A stretch of 53,516 nt of DNA from Candidatus Brocadia carolinensis. GTDB taxonomy: Bacteria; Planctomycetota; Brocadiia; Brocadiales; Brocadiaceae. Each line of letters starts with the position of its first letter. Position 1 is the first letter of the stretch. The DNA is taken from positions 1-53,516 of the forward strand of contig AYTS01000020.1 in NCBI GenBank assembly GCA_002009475.1, given 5' to 3'. Position numbers and translations under genes: made by a program. The notes under the pieces are model-generated. The model saw only the letters and a program-made list of their open reading frames with translations. It was not told where the DNA came from and searched no databases. This document shows positions 1 to 9,598 of the stretch, in pieces.

Positions 1-200
1 AAAAAATCGATTACTTGTGAGAAAACAGTTTTTCCTATATTCATGAGCCATTCCTTTCCGTTTGTTATGAAGAATAGAATGGCTATAGTATACTTTGAAT
101 TTCAAATCGATTACGACCTTTTTTGCTTGTATTTCTCTTGAATTATAATACTTACAACAAATATTTATTCAAACGTCCGGACAGTAGTGATTCGCCATAT

Positions 201-1820
201 CTATTTATTTCCAGTAGGTAGATCTGCAACTATCCATTTTTTCAACGAATTGGCCGTCAAGCTCGGGTCTTTTCTTATATCCCTAAGTATCTGCGAACGC
301 AATTCAACAGGGTCTACATTATTATCACTATCTTTCGCTATGCTATGTTTATTTTCACGTTCCGATATATTTGTGTTTTTAGCTGATACTAGTACATTAG
401 AACCTTGTGCCTCAATTTTATTACCCTTTTTCAGTTTTTTAATGTTTCTCATCACAAACAGTAAAAAGGCTAACACTGTGATTGCAAGTGATCCATTTTT
501 TGCCATCTTCAACATAAATTCTTTATGCTGCTCCTTCTTCATCGATGCCTCTTCTTGTTCAAATGATGGTTCATAAAATTGTACATTCTGTATCTCAAAG
601 CCATCATTTCGATTGCTTGATTCATCAATTCCAATTGCTTGCTTTACCAGTGCCGCAATTCGCGCCATGTCATCCTTACTTCTGGGAACATAATTTTTTT
701 GAATTTTGCCATCTTCTGATTTATTTTCTTCATAGGTACCATCAACAAGAACTGCAACCGACAATCTTTTTAAACTTGCCCCATGGTTAGCAATAATTCT
801 TTCTGTTTTGCTTAACTCATACTGTGTTTGCGCCGTCTCTTCTTCCTCCGGCGATCCAACAGATTGAATAATTCCAGACTGAGAAAGATTCAGATTTGCT
901 TGCATCCCTGGCATTCCACCTCCGGAAAATGGCGCACCGCCAGATACTCTGGTAGTCACCGTTTGAACTTTAGGCACTCTACGCTCCGGATCATAATCAA
1001 CTAGCTTTTCGTCTATATGCTTGAAGTCCAGATCTGCACTGACACGAACAACAGCCTTGCCGTTTCCAACAATTCTTTCTAACAAATCCTGGGCTTTAGC
1101 GACAAAATATTCCTCAACTTTTTTCTTAACTTCTAATTGATCATTACTAACACCAGCATTTGAAGAGGATGATTCTTTTTTAGAAAGTAAATTTCCACGG
1201 GTATCTGTAATGGTTACATTTTCAGGCTTAAGACCTTCTATGCTTGAACTCACAAGATGGGTAATACTAGATACTTGTTCAGGCCTCAAAGCACCGCCAC
1301 TCTTTGTTTTCAGTTTTAAAACAACAGAAGCAGTCGGCGGTTTTTCTTCCTCAACGAAAAGTGAAGTTTCCGGCATAGCGATATGCACTTGTGCCCATTC
1401 TATGTAATCAAGATGTCTAATTGTTTTTGCAAGCTCCCCCTGAATTGCTCTACGATAATTAATTCGTTGCACAAAATCGGACGTACCAAAACCAACCTTG
1501 TCAAGTAACTCATACCCTGATTCTTCTCGTGGTAACCCTTTGCTTGCAAGTCTCAATCGAATCTCATGTATCTGTTCTGTAGGAATTAAGACCGTTGTTC
1601 CATTTCCGGTTATTTGATAAGGAATATTTTCTTCTTTAAGTAATTCTATAATTTCACCACTCTCTTTTGGATTAAGTTCTCCATATAACAAGCCGAAGTC
1701 AGGTTTCCTTGCCCACTGGGTTACCCCAGCAATGCCTCCTATAAAACCAATAGTCATCATTATCATAATGAATTTATGTGAAAAACTAATTTCATTCCAG
1801 ATATTCCCAAACTGATTCAT
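201..1820 (-). CDS. fliF: Flagellar M-ring protein FliF
   Basis: FliF forms the MS ring of the flagellar basal body in the inner membrane. The 539-residue product has the usual FliF length and layout: an N-terminal transmembrane segment (about residues 15-35), the YscJ/FliF ring-building domain with the family-like stretch LLYGELNPKESGEI and GLPREESGYELLD, a periplasmic domain containing the VRVSADLDF region, a second transmembrane helix near residues 443-462 (SLAITVLAFLLFVM), and a short cytoplasmic tail that in the family binds FliG. The gene lies about 2 kb beyond fliE with an insertion-sequence remnant between, and has its own sigma-54-like promoter about 80 bp upstream. No fliG start is visible in the 200 bp that remain downstream. 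The identification is secure from the whole-length pattern; the isolation from fliE is unusual. Confidence 0.95.
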   Translation of the reverse strand: MNQFGNIWNEISFSHKFIMIMMTIGFIGGIAGVTQWARKPDFGLLYGELNPKESGEIIELLKEENIPYQITGNGTTVLIPTEQIHEIRLRLASKGLPREESGYELLDKVGFGTSDFVQRINYRRAIQGELAKTIRHLDYIEWAQVHIAMPETSLFVEEEKPPTASVVLKLKTKSGGALRPEQVSSITHLVSSSIEGLKPENVTITDTRGNLLSKKESSSSNAGVSNDQLEVKKKVEEYFVAKAQDLLERIVGNGKAVVRVSADLDFKHIDEKLVDYDPERRVPKVQTVTTRVSGGAPFSGGGMPGMQANLNLSQSGIIQSVGSPEEEETAQTQYELSKTERIIANHGASLKRLSVAVLVDGTYEENKSEDGKIQKNYVPRSKDDMARIAALVKQAIGIDESSNRNDGFEIQNVQFYEPSFEQEEASMKKEQHKEFMLKMAKNGSLAITVLAFLLFVMRNIKKLKKGNKIEAQGSNVLVSAKNTNISERENKHSIAKDSDNNVDPVELRSQILRDIRKDPSLTANSLKKWIVADLPTGNK

Positions 1821-1900
1821 CGTTTTTTTTTAAATCGAAATTCATAGTCCTACCCTCTCCATTTTAAATCGTTTTAATGTCTTAGTCGGAAATAATTTTA

Positions 1901-1916
1901 GCAATTATAATACCAA
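1901..1916 (-). promoter_or_regulatory. Candidate sigma-54 (-24/-12) promoter of fliF
   Basis: On the minus strand this reads TTGGTATTATAATTGC, with the GG and GC dinucleotides separated by exactly ten bases as sigma-54 promoters require. It lies about 80 bp before the fliF start, leaving a normal leader with a purine-rich GGAGAGGG stretch. A nearly identical sequence sits before flgB and a closer consensus match before the TPR gene, and the cluster encodes an NtrC-type activator. The consensus TGGCAC upstream box is matched only partly (TTGGTA). Confidence 0.5.
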
Positions 1917-2303
1917 CAAAAAACTTTGAATCATTCATAACAAAACAACTATAATTCCTTGAATTAATAGGGAATACAAATTAATTCAAAATGATATTTT
2001 TCATAGCAACACTTAGAAGAGTCTAGAATTACTATACAACACCCGATTCTCTGTACATTATTTTAACGATTGTACGGTACGTAGCACTCGCTGAAACACG
2101 ACAATAAATGATTATCTAAGTAAGGTCTATAACTGGAGTCGAAAAATGAGTTGAAATCATTACCAATTTAAGAGAGGACATAAATCCTGAGAACAACGAA
2201 AGGCGTTATTGCAAAATTACACCTGAAATGGTAGGCATCTGATAGGAAAACGTGGTGAGAGCAAACCGATTTAATGTATCAATGAAATCTTGCCGTGAAA
2301 CTT

Positions 2304-3069
2304 CTAGCGATAAGGGTCGTTGAACTTCTCGATCACTCCGTTAAGCCATAGTTCGGAAGGTGGGATGAACCACAGATTGACTCCATAGCGAAGGCAAAGC
2401 TGAATAAGTGGTCCCTTACTTCGTGGATGGGCTGGACTTCCGAAGAAAGCCAGTTCGTTGTCTCCTTGAAGATTTTCGGGAATGCCCATACGCTGCCAAA
2501 TGGCATAAACAGTGGCCAAAACACTTTGCGCTGAACGAGAGAGTATAGACCTATTGATCGCCATATCAATGGCATTCAGACTGTAGAAACGGGTTGTGCC
2601 AGTAAGATAACAGGGGATTACAAAATCAAGCTGATGAGTCTGATTGGGTTTCATCGCCGGGAGTTCAGGGTATTTTTTCCCTTTGGTTCATAACGACCCG
2701 TCCGTCGATGGGTCAACTCACGACGGCGCAAAATACGTCCAATGGTGCTGAGTGAAGGTATTGGTTGTACCGCCATGTCGTTCATCTCCCATTGGATGGC
2801 TTGATTACCGCAGAAAAGCCCCTTATTATACAGGCTCAATCGAACCATCCCCACGATATCTTCTGTCTCGACAGGCGTGCGGTAGGGGTTGCGAAGCGGT
2901 CGCCGAGAATGTTCTTCACACCACGTAGGATCATCATGGGCATGCCGTGAAACCATGTATACAACCATCGTGTTGTTTTGCTCAGGGAGGCACAGATACT
3001 CTCTGGAGCTTCCCCGGCGAGATATCTCAGTACTGCATTTGCCCGTTCTTTTTGAATCCTCTTTACCAT
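2304..3069 (-). pseudogene. Decayed DDE (rve/IS481-like) transposase
   Basis: The remains of a DDE integrase-core transposase are spread over three reading frames. The start is ATG at 3069 behind an AGGAGGTG ribosome site; the first part (to about 2942) is a helix-turn-helix region (LRYLAGEAPESICASL, KTTRWLY). The frame then shifts by one base to HAHDDPTWCEE and on to TGRYEPKGK, and shifts again at the A6 run near 2676 to MKPNQTHQLDF. The three catalytic acidic positions look preserved (D in QLDF, D in GDNE, E in VIEKF). After NDPYR an in-frame TAG ends the reading, and the following codons (KFHGKI) look like the lost C-terminus. Two frameshifts plus a stop make this a genuine remnant, though the shifts could partly be sequencing errors. 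It separates fliE from fliF. Confidence 0.8.
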
Positions 3070-3109
3070 GAACACCTCCTAAAAAAATGAGGTGTCCATT
3101 ATAATACAA

Positions 3110-3839
3110 CCCGTGGTTATTCGATTTTCAAAGATCGTTTACTGAACAATGTCCCGAACGTTATTTTAGAGAATGATATCCTGAACGTTGTCAGATAGGA
3201 GAATAGTAGAAAACTCTTTTAATACGAAGATTTTAATTAACGGAGAACAAGAAATGGACACTGTGCGAAAGGATATCCAGAGGATAGTGTTTTCCCTGAT
3301 TGTTGGAGAGAAAGGAGTAATCGTCCGAACTATCCGTTATCATCAATACCATCCTGTTGGTCGATATGATTATTCCTGACCGGTTTTGGATCATTGCCAG
3401 GTTTGTTTTTTCCAAATCTCATTACCGTTGCAAAAATCGGGAATGCTCATGGGTTGTTTGTGGGGTGAAGGGAAATTGTTTAAATTAAACAGCACGCGGC
3501 AAAGAAACGATGCAAGAATCTTTTTTAGTATTGACACAATCTCCTGAGTAGTTAGTAGACGGTAGAATTGTCATATAGAGAACGGTTAAACCATTAATTC
3601 ACTGTTATGTCCCATTATAAGGCGAACAGTACATGATAAATCAGGTCCTCGGATATTTCGGACAACAATCCAGTAGTGCGCCTCCTCATGAATATTGCTA
3701 AAAATACAAGGCGATTTTATATCAGAGTAAGGCGGGACTTAAAGTGCAAAACAGTCATAAAACGGCAACTTACCAAGCCTACAAACCTTGCACACCATCC
3801 TGCCAATTAAAAGGATGAATATAACTTGGTGGGGAAATA
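3110..3839. other. Intergenic region, no supported gene
   Basis: About 730 bp between the transposase remnant and fliE. Only short open frames without a ribosome site occur on either strand. A weak imperfect direct repeat is present near 3148-3195 (ATGTCCCGAACGTTATT and ATATCCTGAACGTTGTC). This is probably residual mobile-element or degraded DNA. The 480 bp between the fliF start and the transposase remnant (1821-2303) is likewise without a gene apart from the promoter listed. Confidence 0.5.
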
Positions 3840-4142
3840 TTAAACCTGCATACGCATAACTTCTTTGTATGTTTCAACAAGTTTATTCCGCGTTTCCATC
3901 ATAAATTTAAAACTTACTTCTGCCTTTGCCATGGCAATCATAACTTCATGAACATTTCCAACCTTTCCAGTTGCAAGATTTTCAATACTTTCATTTGCTT
4001 TTGCCTGGAGATCATTTACCTCATTAAGAAAACTACTTAAAGTTGTTTTAAATGACGCTCCTTGATCTTGCTCCTCTATGGAATTCACAGTCTCTTTGTT
4101 TGTTGAATTTGTTCCTTTGCCGTTTATGTGCATAATATCCAT
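3840..4142 (-). CDS. fliE: Flagellar hook-basal body complex protein FliE
   Basis: FliE is the small adaptor joining the MS ring to the proximal rod. The 100-residue product ends with the conserved FliE helix (MIAMAKAEVSFKFMMETRNKL then VETYKEVMRMQV), which is diagnostic. The ATG at 4142 is preferred because AGGAG lies eight bases upstream; a TTG at 4169 would add nine residues but would overlap flgC and lacks a ribosome site. With this start, fliE follows flgC by 16 bp, so flgB-flgC-fliE is a compact operon. In most bacteria fliF follows directly; here a mobile-element remnant and about 2 kb intervene. Confidence 0.93.
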   Translation of the reverse strand: MDIMHINGKGTNSTNKETVNSIEEQDQGASFKTTLSSFLNEVNDLQAKANESIENLATGKVGNVHEVMIAMAKAEVSFKFMMETRNKLVETYKEVMRMQV

Positions 4143-4158
4143 GGATCTATCTCCTATT

Positions 4159-4602
4159 TCATTTCCCAATAATTGATAAAGCTCGATTACTCATATCCTT
4201 TGTAGAGTTTATTACAGCAAGATTTGCTTCATATGACCTTGTTGCGGTGACAAGATCTACCATCTCCATCATAACACTTACATTTGGCATATCCACAAAA
4301 CCCTTTGCATCTGCTTTAGGATGTCCCGGATTATATACCTTATTAAACGGCTCATTACTTTTCGTAATTCTTTGAACTTTAACACCGCCGAGTCTCTCCG
4401 CACCCTTGATGTTATCATTTTTCAGGGTATTATTAAATATCGAAGAAAATTCAACTTGTTCTCTCCGATATGGTCCGCCTTCTGGCGTCTCTGTGGCATT
4501 TGCGTTTGCAATGTTATTGGCAATGACATTCATTCGTATTCTTTCAGCAGATAGTCCTGAACTACTAATATCAAGTACTGACAACACGTTCTCTATACCC
4601 AT
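4159..4602 (-). CDS. flgC: Flagellar basal-body rod protein FlgC
   Basis: FlgC is a proximal rod subunit exported by the flagellar type III apparatus. The 147-residue protein has the family N-terminus (LDISSSGLSAERIRMNVIAN then NIANANAT), the middle region with GGPYRREQVEF, and the C-terminal signature MMEMVDLVTATRSYEANLAVI. Length matches the family. A good ribosome site (AAAGGAG) precedes the ATG. It sits between flgB (12 bp upstream) and fliE (16 bp downstream), the usual order. Confidence 0.95.
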   Translation of the reverse strand: MGIENVLSVLDISSSGLSAERIRMNVIANNIANANATETPEGGPYRREQVEFSSIFNNTLKNDNIKGAERLGGVKVQRITKSNEPFNKVYNPGHPKADAKGFVDMPNVSVMMEMVDLVTATRSYEANLAVINSTKDMSNRALSIIGK

Positions 4603-4614
4603 TTCTTTACTCCT

Positions 4615-4992
4615 TTACACCTTTGAATTCTCAATTGCAGATTTTACGAGTTCCATCTTTTTTGCAAGTAATTGCGAATAAGTGTTATATGAAAGTGTAT
4701 TTTTCAACAAAGATGAAATCTCTTTATCCATATCAACATTATTACCATCATTTCTGACAGTTTCATTTCTGTCCTTTTCTGCAATAACGACTTTTGGTTG
4801 GAGAGTATCAAATTTATTCATGGAAGTATTTTTTATTACCTTTTCTAGCTGATCTGCAAAACTAACCTCCATCCTTTTATACCCCGGTGTATTAATGTTT
4901 GCTATATTGTTCGCAATAACTTTGTGTTTTATTGCAGAAACATCCAGCATCTTCTCTAACATATCAATACTTTTATCCGAGCCTGTAATCAT
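4615..4992 (-). CDS. flgB: Flagellar basal-body rod protein FlgB
   Basis: FlgB is a proximal rod protein. The conserved N-terminal motif KHKVIANNIANINTPGYKR is clear, followed by the short variable region and the C-terminal rod helix (YNTYSQLLAKKMELVKSAIE). The ATG at 4992 is chosen because GGAGG lies six bases upstream and the resulting 125-residue protein matches the family; an open frame extending to 5037 would add 15 hydrophobic residues unlike FlgB. It is the first gene of the flgB-flgC-fliE operon, about 140 bp after the NtrC-type regulator. Confidence 0.93.
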   Translation of the reverse strand: MITGSDKSIDMLEKMLDVSAIKHKVIANNIANINTPGYKRMEVSFADQLEKVIKNTSMNKFDTLQPKVVIAEKDRNETVRNDGNNVDMDKEISSLLKNTLSYNTYSQLLAKKMELVKSAIENSKV

Positions 4993-5006
4993 ACAAACCT
5001 CCATTC

Positions 5007-5022
5007 GCAATATATATACCAA
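5007..5022 (-). promoter_or_regulatory. Possible sigma-54 site before flgB
   Basis: The minus strand reads TTGGTATATATATTGC, 14 of 16 bases identical to the fliF site and with the correct ten-base spacing between GG and GC. The position is a problem: transcription would start only about four bases before the flgB ATG, placing the GGAGG ribosome site upstream of the transcript. It may therefore be an unused relic, or flgB may start further in. Confidence 0.3.
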
Positions 5023-5128
5023 GACATAAAGAATCAACCATAGAACAAATTATTATTGTTAAATTATGGAAATAAAATATGTTATCATCACAGCTAAAGC
5101 AATTGATACAAACCTTTATACAGCATAT

Positions 5129-6523
5129 TCATTTTACACAGGAAATTGTTTCCCGCTGCCACATAGATTTGTCTGTTGCATCATATCTGTGGAGTTTGTT
5201 TCGTAACGTCCTTGTTGTAATTTTAAGTAACTCAGCAGCCCTGGTTTTATTTCCACCCGTTTTTTCTAACGTACTGTAAATCAAGTCTCTTTCAACATCC
5301 TCTATAGCTTTTCCATCTGTCATTATGCCTTCTGGCCTCTTCGTGTCTTGATGGATAAAAAGATTGTTCAACTGATCCGTTGCTAGCACATCGGAGGAGT
5401 TCATAACCACAGCTCTCTGTATAACATTTTTTAATTCTCTCACATTTCCTGGCCAATTATATTGACAAAAATAATCCATAATTGCTATATCCATTGCTTT
5501 AACAGTTACGTTATTTTCGAGACTATATTTTTTCAGATAGTAGTCCACGAGCAGCGGTATATCCTCTCGTCTTTCGCGTAGAGGTGGCAAATATATGGGA
5601 ACAACGTTCAGTCGGTAAAAAAGGTCTTCACGAAATGTACCTTTATGAATTTCTTCTAGTAAGTTCCTATTTGTTGTTGCTACAATTCTCACATCAATCT
5701 TTATCGTTTTTTCTCCACCTACTCGTTCAAACTCTTCCTCTTCAAGTACCCGAAGTAATTTAGCTTGTATATTAGGTGATATCTCACTGATTTCATCAAG
5801 CAGTAAAGTACCGTCGTTTGCTAACTCAAAACGCCCCAAGTGCTTCGAAATTGCTCCGGTATAAGCACCACGTTCGTGTCCAAACAGTTCGCTTTCCAGG
5901 AGTGTTTCAGTCAAAGCAGCGCAATTAACCCGAATAAAAGGGCTTTCATATCTGTTACTATGAAAATGTATCGCACGTGCAACAAGTTCTTTTCCGGTAC
6001 CACTCTCCCCTTGAATAAGAACACTCGCCTTACTTTGTGCAATTCTTTTAATCTGTTCGTATATTTGAAACATCTTAGAACTATTGCTAAAAATGGGATT
6101 CATTTTTTCATCAACATTCGAATTAGACCTCCAATATTTGTTTTCCATAATCAACTTTTGCCGTTCGTTAACCCGGGCAATTACAAGCTCTACCTGATCA
6201 GGCGAAAATGGTTTTATAATATAATCGTATGCACCTTTTTTCATAGCTTCAACCGCAGTTTCTATCGTTCCATAAGCTGTCATCAGAACGACAACTGTTT
6301 CAGGAGAAAGAGTCTTTATCTTTTCAAGGACTTCCATACCGCCCATTTCAGGCATCTTCATGTCGAGAAAAACCAGATCATATCCTTCTTTACTAACTCT
6401 GGCGAGTGCCTGTTGCCCATCACTTGCAGACACCACTTCATAGCCATTTCTTAGTAATGTTTCGGATAAATATTCACGACCTAACATGTCATCGTCTACA
6501 ACTAACACCTTTTCTACACCCAT
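5129..6523 (-). CDS. Sigma-54-dependent response regulator, NtrC/FlrC family
   Basis: This transcription activator has three domains. An N-terminal receiver domain (about residues 1-120) has the acidic pair VVDDD, the phospho-acceptor in LVFLDMKMP and the lysine in IIKPFS. An AAA+ domain (about 135-375) has Walker A GESGTGKE, the sigma-54-contact loop GAYTGA and the LLDEI Walker B-like segment. A Fis-type helix-turn-helix ends the protein (GGNKTRAAELLKITTRTLRNKL). ATG at 6523 follows GAGG closely and is preferred to ATG at 6535. It is encoded after a histidine kinase and before flgB, the arrangement of FleS/FleR or FlrB/FlrC flagellar regulation, so it probably activates the rod and ring genes through the -24/-12 sites noted here. 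Confidence 0.93.
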   Translation of the reverse strand: MGVEKVLVVDDDMLGREYLSETLLRNGYEVVSASDGQQALARVSKEGYDLVFLDMKMPEMGGMEVLEKIKTLSPETVVVLMTAYGTIETAVEAMKKGAYDYIIKPFSPDQVELVIARVNERQKLIMENKYWRSNSNVDEKMNPIFSNSSKMFQIYEQIKRIAQSKASVLIQGESGTGKELVARAIHFHSNRYESPFIRVNCAALTETLLESELFGHERGAYTGAISKHLGRFELANDGTLLLDEISEISPNIQAKLLRVLEEEEFERVGGEKTIKIDVRIVATTNRNLLEEIHKGTFREDLFYRLNVVPIYLPPLRERREDIPLLVDYYLKKYSLENNVTVKAMDIAIMDYFCQYNWPGNVRELKNVIQRAVVMNSSDVLATDQLNNLFIHQDTKRPEGIMTDGKAIEDVERDLIYSTLEKTGGNKTRAAELLKITTRTLRNKLHRYDATDKSMWQRETISCVK

Positions 6524-6591
6524 TTTATTCCTCATTGAAATGCCCAGACGACCCTACACCTGAACCATCTACCAAGATAATGACCAAGCTT

Positions 6592-7915
6592 TTATAAATA
6601 CTGCGATACGAGGAATTCATTATTTTCCCATCTACTACCAAAGGTCTCGCATTCATAATCACAATTCACTGGTAAATTAACATAGAACGCTGTCCCTTTA
6701 TTTTCCTGGCTTTCAACAGATATCTTTCCGTTGTGAGCCTCAACAATCTTATTCACAATTGCTAACCCTAAACCAGTTCCATCTTGTTTAGTCGTAAAGA
6801 ATGGGTCAAATATTTTCTGAATTACTTCATTCTTTATACCAATTCCTGTATCCCTAATTCCCACCTGAATACCTTCGGGTTCATCATTTCCATACGAACG
6901 TGTAAATACAACTACATTACCCCCAGACGGCATAGATTGAATTGCATTTAAACAAAGATTTAAAAATGCCTGTTGTAATTTTTCAGGATCACACTTTAAA
7001 CCGTCCATATCTAACCCGTATTCTTTGCGAATGGTGACATTCTGTATACCCTTTTGTTTTATTTCCTCAGTCACAAAAAAAAGCGCTTTGTCCAAAATCT
7101 CTGAAATACTACTGTTTTTAAAATTCAATCTGAGTGGACGTGCAAATACCAGCAGCTCGGTTATTGTTTTATTTAAATTCTTGGTGCCATGAATTATGTT
7201 TTTTACCAATTTTTTTCTAGGATCTGACTCATCTAAATCTCGCCCAAGCAAAGCGGAAAATCCTTCTATTCCGTTGAGCGGATTTCGAATTTCATGTGCG
7301 ATCGACGCAGCCATAGCACCAAGGGCGGCTAATTTATCAGCACTTCTCAGTCGGGTCTCCAGTTCCCTAATTTCAGACAGATCTCTAAATACCTCCACCG
7401 CACCAATCGTCTTCTCATTTGTATCTTTAATCAATGACACACTGCTTTCAACCCATTTTACCATTCCTTGTTTTGTTATTACTTTCCGTTCTACGTCTAT
7501 ATAATTTTTTTTTCTTTTCAAGTGCTAATAATAATAACGAAGTGCCGCTGTCACTGTTCTTAAAAACTTCCTCCACCCTTGTTCCCATTATATTTGAGTT
7601 ACTCACCCTTAATATTTTTTCTGCTGCCGTATTAATTGTTGATACTTTTCCTTCTAAGTTTACAGCAATAACTCCGCTATGAATACTGCTTAAAAGGCTG
7701 TTTAAATATATAGTTAAACTATCCAACTCCAGTACTTTGTCCTTTAAACGGGCATTAGCCAACGCCATTTCCCTATCAATCTCTTTAACTCTATTTTGAA
7801 GTTGGGTATAAGATTCTTCTAGTCGTCGTGTGTACTGATTAAATATATGAAACGCCGCAGTAAGGTCAGTATCCCACTTCATTGTTAATTTGTTTATAGA
7901 TGGATTTTCTATCAT
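6592..7915 (-). CDS. Flagellar-type PAS histidine kinase (frame broken at A9)
   Basis: A soluble sensor kinase, probably the partner of the adjacent NtrC-type regulator. The reading runs from ATG 7915 (AGAGGTAGAG ribosome site) through a coiled coil and a PAS domain (about residues 70-190), then HisKA with the H-box MAASIAHEIRNPLNG and a HATPase domain with the N box NLCLNAIQSM, DTGIGI and GTGLGLAIV. The frame is broken inside nine consecutive A's (minus strand; 7505-7513): as written the first part ends in KKKKLYRRR, whereas eight A's give KKKNYIDVERK and a continuous 440-residue kinase. No membrane segment is visible, as in FlrB/FleS. The break looks like a homopolymer error or a slippage site. 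Confidence 0.85.
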
Positions 7916-7957
7916 TTCACTCTACCTCTTTTGTGTAGACTTAAGGTCGTTTGACAA

Positions 7958-8840
7958 CTAAGGCATCCGGCTACTGACTAACGAGTTCTTTTCGGACCAG
8001 GACTTCCACCACATAACATCGTCTATATACCACTTTGCCGATTCTATTAAATCACCGTTTGGATACTGATTAATAAACCGCTGGTATTCGCTAAGAGCAA
8101 GATCATATTTTTTCATGTTTCTATAACAATTTGCTATCTGATACTGTACCCATATGTATTGATTCAACAAAGTATCCGTTGGAGTGATCAATTTATATGT
8201 TTGCAGTGCGTTATTGTATTCACACAATTTATAAAAACATTCAGCAAGATCAAGCAAACTCCCATTTTCAGTTAACTTCGATAACCGATGGCTTAAATCC
8301 TCACTTAAACCTGCCTCTTGTCCTTTCCTGTCATTTATTGCATGTTGTTGAGCAGTCGAACTACCTGCTCGCGAAATCATATTTTGCATTGGATACATCT
8401 TCTCCAGCAGAGAAGGTGTAGAATCTTTAGCAGGTTTTCTGTCGGCTTTCAATTTTTCATTATCACCAGGTTTTTTTTTTATCATCCCTTGCGATTAATT
8501 CTCTTTCTAGTTTTTTATACTCATCCTCCAATTCATAAAGTTTCTTTCTCTCTGAACTGAGAACTGATGTCATTCCATCTATACATTGCTCTGCTCCGTG
8601 GCTACACAAAGGATCTTCAGATTTCAGATTACTGGTATTTACAACTTCTTTTTCCACTTTAACCGGCCTTAGTAACAGTCTTTCAATATTATTATTCGCT
8701 CCTGCTTCAGTACGTACCTTCTTTGATTCCGACGAAGAACAATTGCTTATTTCACCAGAATCAACGCGATCATTGTCAATAACAAATAGCATAGATAACA
8801 AAACACACCAAATGGATATAAATCCTTTTTTTCCTATCAT
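7958..8840 (-). CDS. Exported coiled-coil/TPR protein (frame broken at A10)
   Basis: First gene of the kinase-regulator cluster. It starts at ATG 8840 after AGGTGATTC with a hydrophobic leader (IWCVLLSMLFVI), suggesting export. A charged coiled coil follows (ELEDEYKKLERELIARDD), and the C-terminal third is TPR-like (YQIANCYRNMKKYDLALSEY then QRFINQYPNGDLIESAKWYI), resembling YbgF/BamD-type repeats. The frame is interrupted in a run of ten A's on the minus strand (8471-8480): nine A's give DDKKKPGDNEK and a 293-residue protein. The function is unknown; its place ahead of the kinase suggests an envelope-associated flagellar role. A strong sigma-54-like promoter lies about 65 bp upstream. Confidence 0.65.
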
Positions 8841-8904
8841 GAATCACCTGATTGACTGCATTGTAATTACTATTTAAAAATGATTTTTCGTAACCAAAAG
8901 CAGA

Positions 8905-8919
8905 GCAAGCATTATGCCA
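8905..8919 (-). promoter_or_regulatory. Sigma-54 promoter of the TPR-kinase-regulator genes
   Basis: The minus strand reads TGGCATAATGCTTGC, one of the closest matches to the TGGCAC-N5-TTGC consensus in the window, with ten bases between GG and GC. The predicted start, near 8893, leaves a leader of about 54 bases to the TPR gene. If real, the operon encoding the sigma-54 activator is itself sigma-54 controlled. Confidence 0.6.
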
Positions 8920-9520
8920 CTATAATAATTTTATGACCGAGAGATAAATCTGAATGGTTTTTATAAGAGGACAGAGCGTCTTAACTAAAATAAAAAAGAA
9001 AGGTTAGAACAATACTACTTTGAGTTGATAAAAATAAATTGCTGTTGCACGATTGATAAGTTTTCAGAGAATACTTATCATTAGAATGAAATTAATTACT
9101 TAAAATATACATTCTGTTGAATTCTCCGTTGAAAATTCAAACATAAACGAATAATTGAATAAATGTTAATGGGATACCTGCGTGGTTGAAAATATCACAT
9201 CTGCAAGCCAGAGTTCTCGTGGAGAAGTTTCTAACTATACATCAATCCTTGCCTGCCAATAGGCAGGCGTATACATAGAAAGATAGTAGATTTCCCGTGA
9301 AGGGTATGACGGAGTTTCGAGATACAGACGATCTTTTGAGATGTATGAGTAAGGCGTGTTAGTCCGTGCCAACTGCCTTTTCTCAGTGAGGCGTTGGCAC
9401 TGTCATTTGTTGGAGATGTCGCAATAGGTTAGCTTATAATCTCTTGAAGTGGATGGCACTGAGTAACTCAAAAAACTAAGCAAACAGAAGCTTATTATTG
9501 ATTTTTGTCCAGCAAGGGTA
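8920..9520. other. Intergenic region with two inverted repeats
   Basis: About 600 bp without a supportable gene, between the TPR gene's promoter and the lipB terminator. It contains GCCTGCC-AATA-GGCAGGC at 9251-9268, a small dispersed-type hairpin, and GTGCCAAC...GTTGGCAC at 9366-9400 with arms 19 bases apart. Neither has a T-run after it, so they are not obvious terminators. Confidence 0.5.
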
Positions 9521-9555
9521 TTATAAAAAAAGTTGATTTTCGCATGGCGAAAATC
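9521..9555 (-). terminator. Rho-independent terminator after lipB
   Basis: On the minus strand a nine-base-pair stem GATTTTCGC/GCGAAAATC with a three-base loop (9535-9555) is followed by AACTTTTTTT. It lies about 45 bp after the lipB stop and closes the dehydrogenase-lipB operon. Confidence 0.75.
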
Positions 9556-9598
9556 ATTTGCAGAATTTAGATTCTTTAATAAAAAGAATACATGTTCT

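Noticed and set aside
1..200. Start of fliG downstream of fliF
   Set aside because: No FliG-like reading is visible on the minus strand in these 200 bases; only AT-rich sequence with a twice-occurring AATCGATTAC.
3188..3415. Two opposing frames of about 60 codons near the transposase remnant
   Set aside because: No ribosome sites, low complexity and no recognisable motif.
7505..7513. Programmed ribosomal frameshifting as the main explanation of the broken genes
   Set aside because: There is no consistent slippery heptamer plus downstream structure, and breaks occur in many unrelated genes including a CC site; sequence error or transcriptional slippage is simpler.
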